From: Clostridiales bacterium
Lineage (GTDB): Bacteria; Bacillota; Clostridia; Oscillospirales; JAAYXM01
Reading direction: 5' to 3'
Assembly (NCBI GenBank): GCA_012515925.1
Contig: JAAYXM010000198.1
Coordinates: 1-6,803 of the forward strand
Length of the DNA stretch: 6,803 nt
Positions 1 to 6,507 of this stretch are shown piece after piece; the stretch's first letter is position 1, and every line of letters begins with the position of its first letter. The notes beneath the pieces were generated by a model. It did no database searches. It was not told where the DNA came from and worked only from the letters and a program-made list of their open reading frames with translations. The position numbers and the translations under genes were made by a program.

Positions 1-1
1 T

Positions 2-52
2 CCCCGGAGGGGTGAGATGTTACTGGATTTACCGGCTGAGAAAGGCATATGA
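2..52 (+). CDS. possible C-terminal tail of an upstream gene (partial)
   Basis: A frame open from the left edge reads PRRGEMLLDLPAEKGI and stops at TGA 50-52, ten bases before the ATG of the next gene. That spacing fits the tight packing of the operon. The fragment is too short to assign to a family. Another frame stops at TGA 13-15 and could equally be the real gene end, so this call is a guess based on spacing. The upstream sequence would settle it. Confidence 0.22.
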   Translation, partial: PRRGEMLLDLPAEKGI

Positions 53-62
53 GGTTTGTAAA

Positions 63-1370
63 ATGGCAGCGAGGATAATCGAGGTTATGCCGGGGAGCCC
101 CGCGTATAAGGCGGGCGTCAGGCCCGGGGAAATGCTTTGCGCGATAAACGGCATGGAAATCCGGGACGTGCTGGACTATAAATTCCACTCGTATGAGTCA
201 AGGCTCACGCTCTCTCTCGACGGCCGCGAAACCGTCATAGAAAAAGGCGAGGGTGAGGACTTAGGGCTTTCTTTCGAAAGCTATCTTATGGATAAAGAAA
301 GAAGTTGCGCGAACAAGTGTGTTTTCTGCTTTATTGACCAGCTTCCGAAGGGCATGCGGGAAACCCTTTATTTCAAGGACGATGACGCGCGCATGTCTTT
401 CCTTATGGGAAATTACATTACGCTCACGAATTTAAGCGGGCGGGATATTGAGCGCATTACAGACATGCGCTTAAGCCCGATTAATGTATCGGTTCACGCG
501 ACAGACCCGGAAATCAGGCGTTTTATGCTCGGGAATAAACGGGCGGGCGAATGCTTTGATATTTTAAAGAAATTCGCTGAGGGCAATATATCTTTAAACT
601 GCCAGATTGTTATCTGCCCGGGAATAAATGACGGCGATGTTTTATCCCGGACGCTTGCTGACCTTGTAAGCCTTGCGCCGCAGGTCAACAGCGTTTCGGT
701 GGTACCCGTAGGTCTGACACGGTACAGGCAGGGGCTTGCGCTGCTGAAACCCGTGGACGAATACGCCGCGAAACGGATAATTGAAATAGTAGAAGACTTC
801 GGCGGGAAATGCCTAAAGCTTTACGGCAGCAGGATTGTATACGCGGCGGACGAGCTTTATATCAAAGCAAAGCGTGCCATCCCGGAAGCGGAATACTACG
901 AGGATTATCCGCAGCTTGAAAACGGCGTCGGGCTTATCAGGCTGTTTACCGACGAGTTTATGTATGAGCTTGAAAGACTTGAGGGAAATGTAAAGTTAGA
1001 TGACTTTACAATCGCTACCGGAATTTCCGCCGCGCCGTTTATCGCAAGACTCGTTGACGAACTTATGAAAAAATGCAATAATATAGTTAACGGGAATATA
1101 CTTCCTATAGAAAACACGTTTTTCGGAAATAATGTAAATGTTACGGGTTTAATTACCGGCGGGGATCTGATTGACGGATTGAAGACCGCCGGAGTTAAAG
1201 GAAGGGTTTTGATTTCCGAGGTCATGCTGCGTTACCGGGACACGGTTTTTCTTGATGATGTCACGGTTTCGCAGGCCGAGCGCGAGCTGGGTGTTCGAAT
1301 CATACCCGTACCCAATAACGGACCCGCGCTTTTAGACGCTATAATTAATGACGGCGTAAAGAAAGGTTAA
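63..1370 (+). CDS. PDZ / radical SAM / DUF512 domain protein of unknown function
   Basis: This 435-residue protein has the layout of the DUF512 family. The N-terminus is PDZ-like (about residues 3-60, with GSPAYKAGVRPGE and INGMEI). A radical SAM-type cysteine motif CxxxCxxC follows at C82, C86 and C89, and should bind a 4Fe-4S cluster. The middle section contains NVSVHATDPE (about 141-150) and CPGINDG (about 185-191). The C-terminal DUF512 region includes the KLYGSR and ADELY segments (about 252-266). The family is predicted to be an iron-sulfur oxidoreductase or radical SAM enzyme; I know of no established substrate. I chose ATG 63 because the PDZ segment begins there and GAGG (51-54) sits 8 bases upstream. 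A longer GTG start at 12 would add 17 residues unlike the family. The gene is six bases upstream of der, as is common in Clostridia. Family assignment is secure; function is not. Confidence 0.93.
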   Translation: MAARIIEVMPGSPAYKAGVRPGEMLCAINGMEIRDVLDYKFHSYESRLTLSLDGRETVIEKGEGEDLGLSFESYLMDKERSCANKCVFCFIDQLPKGMRETLYFKDDDARMSFLMGNYITLTNLSGRDIERITDMRLSPINVSVHATDPEIRRFMLGNKRAGECFDILKKFAEGNISLNCQIVICPGINDGDVLSRTLADLVSLAPQVNSVSVVPVGLTRYRQGLALLKPVDEYAAKRIIEIVEDFGGKCLKLYGSRIVYAADELYIKAKRAIPEAEYYEDYPQLENGVGLIRLFTDEFMYELERLEGNVKLDDFTIATGISAAPFIARLVDELMKKCNNIVNGNILPIENTFFGNNVNVTGLITGGDLIDGLKTAGVKGRVLISEVMLRYRDTVFLDDVTVSQAERELGVRIIPVPNNGPALLDAIINDGVKKG

Positions 1371-1376
1371 GACGAA

Positions 1377-2702
1377 ATGCATAAACCGGTTGTTGCGATT
1401 GTCGGAAGACCTAATGTCGGAAAATCCATGCTGTTTAACAGGCTTGTCGGCAAGCGGATGTCGATAGTAGAGGACACTCCGGGGGTCACGCGAGACAGGC
1501 TCTATACAGACTGCGACTGGGCGGGCGTCAGCTTTACGCTCATCGACACGGGCGGCATCGAACCGAGAGCGGACAGCGAGCTGCTAAAATTCATGCGCGA
1601 GCAGGCGGAGATAGCGATAGACCACGCGGACGTTATCATACTGCTTACCGATTTAAAAACCGGCGTCACCGCCTCGGACAAGGAAGTGGCGGATTTTCTG
1701 CTGCGCTCCGGCAAGCAGGTGATACTCGCCGTAAACAAGGCGGATTCGGTGGGAACCCTCCCTCCGGATTTCTACGAGTTTTATAATTTAGGACTGGGCG
1801 ACCCGATAGCGGTTTCCGCGCTTCACGGCCACGGCTCCGGGGATTTGCTCGACGAGGTCGTCGCGCGGTTTCCCGAAAAAAGCGCCGAAGTCGAAGAAGA
1901 GGACGATATCAAGGTCGCGGTTATCGGAAAGCCGAATGTTGGTAAATCCTCGCTGATTAACAGGATTCTGGGCGTAAACCGGGTGATAGTCAGCGATGTC
2001 CCCGGCACGACGCGGGACGCGGTGGATACGCCTTATGAAAACGAATACGGGAAATTTACGTTTATCGATACGGCGGGAATCAGGCGAAAATCACGTATAA
2101 ACGACAGAATTGAGCAATTCTCGGTGCTGCGCTCCAGGCTCGCGGTGGAGCGAAGCGACGTCTGCATACTCATGATAGACGCGCAGGAGGGCGTTACCGA
2201 GCAGGATACAAAGGTTGCCGGGCTTGCCCATGAAGCGGGCAAGGCGGTTATAATCGCCGTAAACAAGTGGGACGCCGTCGAAAAGGACAATAGGACCCTC
2301 GATAAAACCGAAAAGCGTATCCGGGGCGAGCTCGCGTATATGGACTACGCGCCGATTGTGTTTATCTCCGCGAAAACCGGACAGAGGGTGGATAAGCTGT
2401 TTTCGCTTATCCGGCACGTTTACGAGCAGAGCAGCAGGCGGATTGCGACGGGTATGTTAAACTCCGTGCTTGCCGACGCCACGGTGCGCGTTCAGCCGCC
2501 GACGGACAGGGGCAAGAGGCTTAAAATCTATTATATGACCCAGACCGGTACAAAGCCTCCGAATTTTGTCATATTCTGCAATGACGCGAGCCTTTTCCAT
2601 TTTTCGTATCAGAGGTATCTCGAAAACCGTATCCGCGAGGTGTTCGGACTTGAGGGAACTCCGATTCGAATGGTAATAAGGCAGAAGGGAGATGTCGGCT
2701 GA
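1377..2702 (+). CDS. der: ribosome biogenesis GTPase Der (EngA)
   Basis: Der has two tandem GTPase domains and acts in the cytoplasm in maturation of the 50S ribosomal subunit. Both domains are complete in this 441-residue protein. G domain 1 has GRPNVGKS (10-17), DTPGVTRD (33-40), DTGG (57-60) and NKAD (120-123). G domain 2 has GKPNVGKS (184-191), DVPGTTRD (207-214), DTAG (231-234), NKWD (296-299) and SAK (331-333). An acidic linker (about 171-177) joins them, and the C-terminal KH-like domain covers about 355-437, ending in GTPIRMVIRQK. Length is normal for the family. The ATG lies six bases after the previous stop, with AAAGG (1362-1366) as a modest ribosome binding site inside the end of that gene, so translational coupling is likely. 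There is no sign of damage. Confidence 0.98.
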   Translation: MHKPVVAIVGRPNVGKSMLFNRLVGKRMSIVEDTPGVTRDRLYTDCDWAGVSFTLIDTGGIEPRADSELLKFMREQAEIAIDHADVIILLTDLKTGVTASDKEVADFLLRSGKQVILAVNKADSVGTLPPDFYEFYNLGLGDPIAVSALHGHGSGDLLDEVVARFPEKSAEVEEEDDIKVAVIGKPNVGKSSLINRILGVNRVIVSDVPGTTRDAVDTPYENEYGKFTFIDTAGIRRKSRINDRIEQFSVLRSRLAVERSDVCILMIDAQEGVTEQDTKVAGLAHEAGKAVIIAVNKWDAVEKDNRTLDKTEKRIRGELAYMDYAPIVFISAKTGQRVDKLFSLIRHVYEQSSRRIATGMLNSVLADATVRVQPPTDRGKRLKIYYMTQTGTKPPNFVIFCNDASLFHFSYQRYLENRIREVFGLEGTPIRMVIRQKGDVG

Positions 2703-2704
2703 GT

Positions 2705-3337
2705 ATGAGTTTGGTTTTGCGTTATGCTTTGGCGGCAATAGCGGCATATCTTCTGGGCAGCCTGAATTTTGCGATTATTATATCACGGCTTTTTTATAAA
2801 CGCGATATCCGCACCTACGGCAGCGGAAACGCGGGCAGCACCAACGCGTACAGGATGATGGGCGGCGCGTCCACGGCTGTCGTAATGCTCGGGGACGCTC
2901 TTAAGGGCGTCGCGGCGGTGCTGATTGCGGGTTATCTGCTCCGAGACTTCGGTACGGCGGGTACACTCGGAAAACTGATAGCGGGTGTTTTAACCGTAAT
3001 CGGGCATTCATTTCCGGTTTATTTCGGATTTAAGGGCGGAAAGGGTGTTCTGACCTCGGCCGCGGTTCTGGTTATGCTTGACTACAGGCTGTTTTTAATT
3101 GTGTTTGCCGTGTTTATAATCGTGGTTTTGTTATTCGGATATGTATCGCTGGCATCTGTCTGCGCCGCCCTGTCGCTGCCCGTCGGCGTTTACGCGCTGT
3201 ACGGCATGGACACGGTTTACCTGATATTCGGCGTGTTTATTTCCGCCGCGGTTGTATACCTGCACCGAGCCAATATTAAAAGAATTTTCTCGGGGCAGGA
3301 GAGGCGGTTTTCATTTAGGAAGGGCAAAAAAGAATAA
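2705..3337 (+). CDS. plsY: acyl-phosphate:glycerol-3-phosphate acyltransferase PlsY
   Basis: PlsY is an integral membrane enzyme that transfers an acyl group from acyl-phosphate to sn-glycerol 3-phosphate, giving lysophosphatidic acid, the first committed step of phospholipid synthesis in most bacteria. The 210-residue protein has about five hydrophobic segments (roughly 4-28, 55-79, 88-106, 117-160 and 165-186) and the three family motifs: GSGNAGSTN (39-47), GHSFPVYFGFKGGKGV (100-115) and HRANIKR (187-193). The basic C-terminus (RRFSFRKGKKE) is probably cytoplasmic. The ATG is two bases after the der stop, and GGGAG (2687-2691) lies inside der, so the two are probably translationally coupled. 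The next gene, gpsA, makes its substrate. plsX, which makes the acyl-phosphate donor, is not in this window. Confidence 0.97.
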   Translation: MSLVLRYALAAIAAYLLGSLNFAIIISRLFYKRDIRTYGSGNAGSTNAYRMMGGASTAVVMLGDALKGVAAVLIAGYLLRDFGTAGTLGKLIAGVLTVIGHSFPVYFGFKGGKGVLTSAAVLVMLDYRLFLIVFAVFIIVVLLFGYVSLASVCAALSLPVGVYALYGMDTVYLIFGVFISAAVVYLHRANIKRIFSGQERRFSFRKGKKE

Positions 3338-3342
3338 ATACC

Positions 3343-3348
3343 GGGAGG
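3343..3348 (+). promoter_or_regulatory. ribosome binding site that supports the GTG start of gpsA
   Basis: GGGAGG ends ten bases before GTG 3359. The ATG at 3349 lies directly after the site and is in the wrong frame, so the site supports GTG as the gpsA start. Confidence 0.7.
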
Positions 3349-3358
3349 ATGAATTTCG

Positions 3359-4378
3359 GTGAATATAGCCGTAATCGGCAGCGGCGCATGGGGCACCGCG
3401 CTTGCCGTAATGCTTGCGAGAAACGGAAAAAACGTCGTGCTCTGGTCGTTTTTGGAGGAGGAGCATTTAAACCTTACGAAGGACAGACAAAACAAGCGGT
3501 TTTTGCCCGGGGTAATGTTCCCGGAAAACCTCAGTCTTTCTGACGATTTGTCCTGCGTGAAGGACGCGGGTATCGTGATTAACGCGGTGCCCTCGTTCGC
3601 GGTGGGTGATATTTCAAAGGCATATTCGGACAAGCTTTCGCCAAAAACTGTAATCGTAAACGTATCAAAGGGCATCGACAGGGAAAGCGGCAGGCGGCTT
3701 TCCGAGATCATCGCGTGCAACACGGGCGGAAAGTTCGACGTGGCGGCGCTCTCGGGGCCTTCCCATGCCGAGGAGGTCGGGCGGGATATACCTACCGCGA
3801 TTATAGCCGCCTCAAAGTCAAAACGCGCGGCCGGGCTTGTCCAGGATGTTTTTATGAACAGGAGCTTTCGCGTCTACACAACGCCGGATATTGTCGGCGT
3901 TGAGCTCGGCGGCGCGCTTAAGAACATAATAGCGCTTGCCGCGGGCATATGCGACGGCATGAAGCTCGGCGACAACACAAAAGCCGCGCTTATGACACGG
4001 GGACTTGCCGAAATGGCCCGGCTCGGTGTGGCACTCGGCGGTCAAAGCGAGACCTTTGCCGGCCTTGCGGGTATCGGGGATTTGATAGTGACCTGCACGT
4101 CGATGCACTCGAGAAACCGCAGGGCGGGAATACTTATAGGCGAGGGTGCGACGCCCGAAGAGGCTGTCAAAAAGGTCGGCGCCGTCGTGGAAGGTTACTA
4201 TGCGACACAGGCGGGCATGCTGCTTGCCGAGAAGGCGAAAATCGAGATGCCGATAACCGCAAAGGTATACGAGGTGCTGTATAAGGGCAAATCGCCGTTA
4301 GAAGCTATCGATGAACTGATGTTGAGAGACAAGAAGTCCGAGAGCGGGGAAAGTTGGATGAAGCATATAACCTGGTGA
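3359..4378 (+). CDS. gpsA: NAD(P)-dependent glycerol-3-phosphate dehydrogenase GpsA
   Basis: GpsA reduces dihydroxyacetone phosphate to sn-glycerol 3-phosphate in the cytoplasm, which is the substrate of PlsY encoded just upstream. The 339-residue protein begins directly with the Rossmann strand and nucleotide-binding loop GSGAWGTA (7-14). It also shows NVSKGID (101-107), LSGPSHAEEV (131-140), GGALKNIIALAAGICDG (184-200, where K188 is the family's catalytic lysine), GIGDLIVTC (238-246) and SRNR (251-254). Length is typical. The start is GTG, because no in-frame ATG precedes the Rossmann motif and a good ribosome binding site lies ten bases upstream. It follows plsY by 21 bases. The C-terminal tail after about residue 325 is charged and poorly conserved, as is normal for the family. 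Confidence 0.98.
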   Translation: MNIAVIGSGAWGTALAVMLARNGKNVVLWSFLEEEHLNLTKDRQNKRFLPGVMFPENLSLSDDLSCVKDAGIVINAVPSFAVGDISKAYSDKLSPKTVIVNVSKGIDRESGRRLSEIIACNTGGKFDVAALSGPSHAEEVGRDIPTAIIAASKSKRAAGLVQDVFMNRSFRVYTTPDIVGVELGGALKNIIALAAGICDGMKLGDNTKAALMTRGLAEMARLGVALGGQSETFAGLAGIGDLIVTCTSMHSRNRRAGILIGEGATPEEAVKKVGAVVEGYYATQAGMLLAEKAKIEMPITAKVYEVLYKGKSPLEAIDELMLRDKKSESGESWMKHITW

Positions 4379-4394
4379 TACACGGAGTGATTAT

Positions 4395-4583
4395 ATGGAT
4401 ATTCGTTTGGGCGATATTCTGCATATGAAAAAAACCCATCCGTGCGGCGCCGACACCTTCGAGGTGTTGAGAACCGGCATGGATTTCAAGCTGCGCTGTA
4501 CGGGCTGTTCGCATGTTGTTGAGATTCCGAGACATAAGGCGGAAAAGCGAATAAAAAAGATTGTACGCGAGCAGGAAGGGTAA
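4395..4583 (+). CDS. DUF951 family small protein, putative zinc-ribbon-like
   Basis: This 62-residue protein matches the DUF951 family, found mainly in Firmicutes. Visible family features are the N-terminal LGDILHMKKTHPCG segment (about 5-18), the pattern C17...CTGC (35-38), and a basic C-terminus (HKAEKRIKKIVREQ). The three cysteines (17, 35, 38) with nearby histidines (15 and 39) suggest a metal site, which is inference. The function is unknown; the fold and charge would suit nucleic acid or ribosome binding, but this is not shown. GGAG (4384-4387) lies seven bases before the ATG. The gene sits 16 bases after gpsA and 10 bases before the phosphorylase, clearly within the operon. Confidence 0.9.
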   Translation: MDIRLGDILHMKKTHPCGADTFEVLRTGMDFKLRCTGCSHVVEIPRHKAEKRIKKIVREQEG

Positions 4584-4589
4584 GGAGGT
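4582..4589 (+). promoter_or_regulatory. strong ribosome binding site for the phosphorylase gene
   Basis: AAGGAGGT overlaps the DUF951 stop codon and ends four bases before ATG 4594. It decides the start in favour of ATG 4594 over an in-frame ATG at 4561 inside the previous gene. Spacing is short but workable. Confidence 0.75.
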
Positions 4590-4593
4590 CGCC

Positions 4594-5358
4594 ATGGATT
4601 CTTTGGCTTCGTATCATATAAAATGCGCTCCCGGAGACGTCGGGGGATATTGCATCCTGCCGGGCGACCCGGCGCGCTGCGAGAAAATTGCCGCGTGTTT
4701 CGAATCGCCGGTCCTTATAGCCGAAAACCGCGAGTTTACGACCTATACCGGCATGCTTGAGGGCGAAAAGGTTTCGGTCACGTCCACGGGTATCGGCGGC
4801 CCGTCCGCCGCGATAGCCATTGAGGAGCTTTGTATGCTCGGCGCCCATACGTTTATCCGTGTCGGTACATGCGGGGGCATTTGCGAAAAAGTCCGCGCGG
4901 GCGATTTTGTCATAGCCACCGCCGCGATACGGGCAGAGGGCACAAGCAGGGAATACGCGCCCGTCGAGTATCCCGCGGTCGCGGATTTTGAGGTTGTGCG
5001 TGCCCTTGCGGACGTCGCGAAGGCCGCGGGCGCAAGATACCATGTCGGCGTCGTACAGAGCAAGGACTCGTTTTACGGGCAGCATTCACCGGACCGTATG
5101 CCCGTCGGGGAGCTTCTCAGATATAACTGGAACGCGTGGAAGAAGCTCGGCGCCCTTGCGAGCGAAATGGAAACCGCCGCGCTGTTTGTAGCGGCTTCCG
5201 CGCTCGGCGTGCGCTGCGGCGCGTGCTATCATGTGCTGTGGAACCAGGAAGCTCCGGACGGCGGCGCGTCCCATGACAGCGGTAACGCCGTGCGGCTGTG
5301 CGTTGACGCGCTGCGCGAATTGATTATACGTGACAGGTCACGTGACAGTGAAGAGTGA
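4594..5358 (+). CDS. udp: uridine phosphorylase-family nucleoside phosphorylase
   Basis: This is a 254-residue member of the PNP/UDP nucleoside phosphorylase family, which cleaves a nucleoside with phosphate to give a free base and ribose 1-phosphate in salvage. Segments close to E. coli uridine phosphorylase include LPGDPARCEKIAA (22-34), ENREFTTYTG (44-53), STGIGGPSAAIAIEEL (64-79), RVGTCGG (89-95), PAVADFE (127-133) and SEMETAALF (190-198), the last carrying the ribose-binding Glu-Met-Glu. The substrate loop differs: E. coli has GQERY, while here GQHSPDRM (162-169) appears, so base preference is less certain than family membership. The start is fixed by the ribosome binding site and by the match beginning near it. 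The last residues (RDRSRDSEE) are encoded by a palindrome and GTGA-type repeats and look like an altered tail. It is the last gene before the terminator. Confidence 0.88.
   Translation: MDSLASYHIKCAPGDVGGYCILPGDPARCEKIAACFESPVLIAENREFTTYTGMLEGEKVSVTSTGIGGPSAAIAIEELCMLGAHTFIRVGTCGGICEKVRAGDFVIATAAIRAEGTSREYAPVEYPAVADFEVVRALADVAKAAGARYHVGVVQSKDSFYGQHSPDRMPVGELLRYNWNAWKKLGALASEMETAALFVAASALGVRCGACYHVLWNQEAPDGGASHDSGNAVRLCVDALRELIIRDRSRDSEE
5328..5343. repeat. perfect palindrome at the 3' end of the phosphorylase gene
   Basis: ACGTGAC and GTCACGT form a seven-base inverted repeat around AG. It lies inside the last codons of the phosphorylase gene. CGTGACAG occurs twice, at 5329-5336 and 5341-5348, leading into the GTGA-type tandem repeats. 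Confidence 0.6.
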
Positions 5359-5368
5359 AAAGTGAAGA
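5348..5368. repeat. three tandem GTGAARA heptamers
   Basis: GTGAAGA, GTGAAAA and GTGAAGA follow each other directly across the phosphorylase stop codon (TGA 5356-5358). They are preceded by a related GTGACA. Short repeats of this kind often mark the edge of a dispersed intergenic repeat, but no second copy is in this window. Confidence 0.6.
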
Positions 5369-5383
5369 GAAAATGTGATTATA

Positions 5384-5400
5384 CTCCCCCTCAGGGGGAG
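5384..5400. repeat. CTCCCCC-TCA-GGGGGAG palindrome
   Basis: A perfect seven-base GC-rich stem encloses a three-base loop. No T-tract follows on either strand, so it is not a typical terminator. It may be part of the same small intergenic repeat as the GTGAARA units just upstream, or may stabilise the 3' end of the operon mRNA. Confidence 0.55.
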
Positions 5401-5443
5401 CATAAATATGAATAGCGCGACAGATTGATTGTCCGTTTGCCGC

Positions 5444-5472
5444 AAAGCCGGGGTTTCTGCCCCGGCTTTTTT
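5444..5472 (+). terminator. rho-independent terminator of the operon
   Basis: AAAGCCGGGG and CCCCGGCTTT form a ten-base perfect stem around the loop TTTCTG, followed by a run of six T (5467-5472, overlapping the end of the stem). It lies 85 bases after the phosphorylase stop and should end the six-gene transcript. The S1-protein gene downstream would then need its own promoter. Confidence 0.92.
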
Positions 5473-5499
5473 GTGCCCGAAATATTTAGGAAATATAGC
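5471..5499 (+). promoter_or_regulatory. possible weak sigma-A promoter for the S1-protein gene
   Basis: TTGTGC (5471-5476) and TATAGC (5494-5499) are separated by 17 bases, just after the terminator and 63 bases before the S1 gene start. Neither box is perfect. TATAAA at 5513-5518 is an alternative -10 box without a good -35 partner. The call is tentative and made mainly because the terminator implies a new start here. Confidence 0.25.
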
Positions 5500-5550
5500 G
5501 CGCGGCTCTGCATATAAATGAAATAAAGGTCTTATCAGAAGTATAAATCA

Positions 5551-5556
5551 AGGAGG
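5551..5556 (+). promoter_or_regulatory. ribosome binding site of the S1-protein gene
   Basis: AGGAGG lies six bases before ATG 5563, a near-ideal arrangement. The translation start of the interrupted gene is therefore intact. Confidence 0.85.
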
Positions 5557-6087
5557 CGGAATATGCATCAGGAGATTTATTTGCCCGAGGGCGTTTTGCT
5601 TAATACCGAGAGAAACAAAAAACATACCGCGACATTGCAGAGCCTGATTAACGCGATGGAGACGAACACAATCATCGAAGGCCGGGCGGAGATGTGCGAT
5701 TCAAACCATAACTTGATAGTGGATGTCAACGGCTACCGCGGCTTTATCCCGAGAAACGAAGCGGCAATAGGCATTGAGGAGGGCGAAACCCGCGAAATCG
5801 CGGTTATTTCCCGGGTCGGAAAGCCCGTCGCGGCGCTTGTGACCGGCGTGGACACGGAAACCGACGGTGAGATAAAGCTTCTGCTCTCGCGCAGGAAGGC
5901 GCAGCAGCTCGCGCTTAAATTCTTTTTGTCGAATCTGGTTCCGGGCGACGTAATACCCGCGCGGGTAACCCACCTTGAGCCCTTCGGCGCGTTTCTGGAC
6001 ATCGGCTGCGGCAATATATCGCTAATGGGAATAGAGAACCTGTCGGTATCGCGTATCGCCCATCCCAAAAACAGGTTTGAGGTGGGT

Positions 6088-6090
6088 TAG
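6088..6090 (+). other. in-frame TAG (amber) inside the S1-protein gene
   Basis: The local codons are GAG GTG GGT TAG GAC GTA TAT. The protein reads RFEVG before and DVYAAVLSID after, matching an uninterrupted S1 repeat with one codon replaced. No shift of frame is needed to join the halves. Confidence 0.9.
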
Positions 6091-6207
6091 GACGTATATG
6101 CCGCGGTTTTATCGATAGACACGGAGCGCCGCAGGGTTACGCTGACGCACCGTGAGCTTCTGGGTACATGGGAGCAAAACACAGAGGGGTATGAGCCCGG
6201 ACAGACG

Positions 6208-6507
6208 GTGCGCGGGATTGTGCGCGGCGTGGAGGATTACGGCGTGTTCGTTGAGTTGAAACCCAATCTGTCTGGGCTTGCCGAGTATCGTCCGGATATA
6301 AACGAGGGGGACCATGTTTCGGTTTTTATAAAAAACATAACGCCCGAAAAGATGAAGATAAAGCTTATCATAATCGACGTGTTCAAGGACCGGGGGGATG
6401 TACATATATCGCAAAAGGATTATTTCATAACCGGGGGCAGAATTAAATACTGGCGGTATTCGCCCGAGTCATGCGAGAGAAAAAGAATAGAAACCGAGTT
6501 TAAATGA
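6208..6507 (+). CDS. 3' fragment of the S1-protein gene (third S1 repeat), possible GTG restart
   Basis: Downstream of the amber codon the frame stays open for 139 codons. The first in-frame codon that could restart translation is GTG 6208, which would give a 99-residue protein holding most of the third S1 repeat (RGIVRGVEDYGVFVELKPNLSGL) and a basic tail (WRYSPESCERKRIE). The nearest purine-rich stretch, GAGGGG at 6184-6189, is 18 bases away, too far for a good ribosome binding site. A separate gene here is therefore doubtful; it is best read as the second half of the interrupted gene. Confidence 0.35.
   Translation: MRGIVRGVEDYGVFVELKPNLSGLAEYRPDINEGDHVSVFIKNITPEKMKIKLIIIDVFKDRGDVHISQKDYFITGGRIKYWRYSPESCERKRIETEFK

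Larger units (their letters stand above)
5563..6507 (+). pseudogene. three-repeat S1 RNA-binding protein gene interrupted by an in-frame amber codon
   Basis: The frame covers 314 codons plus TGA, with one internal TAG at codon 176 (6088-6090). Three S1-like repeats are visible: a degenerate first (about 36-110, with VDVNGYRGFIPRNEA), a second (about 127-197, PGDVIPARVTHLEPFGAFLD, LMGIENLS, and then DVYAAVLSID and RRRVTLTHREL after the stop) and a third (about 211-285, PGQTVRGIVRGVEDYGVFVE). Such proteins bind RNA and resemble parts of ribosomal protein S1; clostridial genomes carry stand-alone forms whose role is not well defined. Under the standard code only 175 residues are made (5563-6090), ending inside repeat two before its last strand. 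The stop falls in VG-*-DV, where S1 domains commonly read VGQ, so a single CAG to TAG change explains it. Everything else, including start and ribosome binding site, looks intact. A recent nonsense mutation, a base-call error or readthrough are all possible. Confidence 0.85.

Noticed and set aside
12..62. Longer GTG start for the DUF512 protein, adding 17 residues
   Set aside because: The added residues do not resemble the family N-terminus, and ATG 63 has GAGG eight bases upstream and begins the PDZ segment.
3217..3723. 168-codon minus-strand frame across the plsY-gpsA junction
   Set aside because: It is antisense to two well-conserved genes and resembles no known family.
4561..4593. Upstream in-frame ATG for the phosphorylase
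   Set aside because: It lies inside the DUF951 gene, and the AAGGAGGT site points to ATG 4594, where the family match also begins.
4486..5085. 199-codon minus-strand frame opposite the DUF951 and phosphorylase genes
   Set aside because: The plus strand carries two clear family matches over the same span; the minus frame has a low-complexity, cysteine- and arginine-rich composition typical of an antisense shadow in GC-rich third positions.
5359..5562. Riboswitch or small RNA upstream of the S1-protein gene
   Set aside because: Apart from the terminator of the previous operon and one small palindrome, I see no conserved motif or multi-stem layout of a known riboswitch class.
5563..6507. General reassignment of TAG to glutamine or pyrrolysine in this genome
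   Set aside because: The six other genes contain no internal TAG over about 1,740 codons, so one amber codon alone does not support a changed code.
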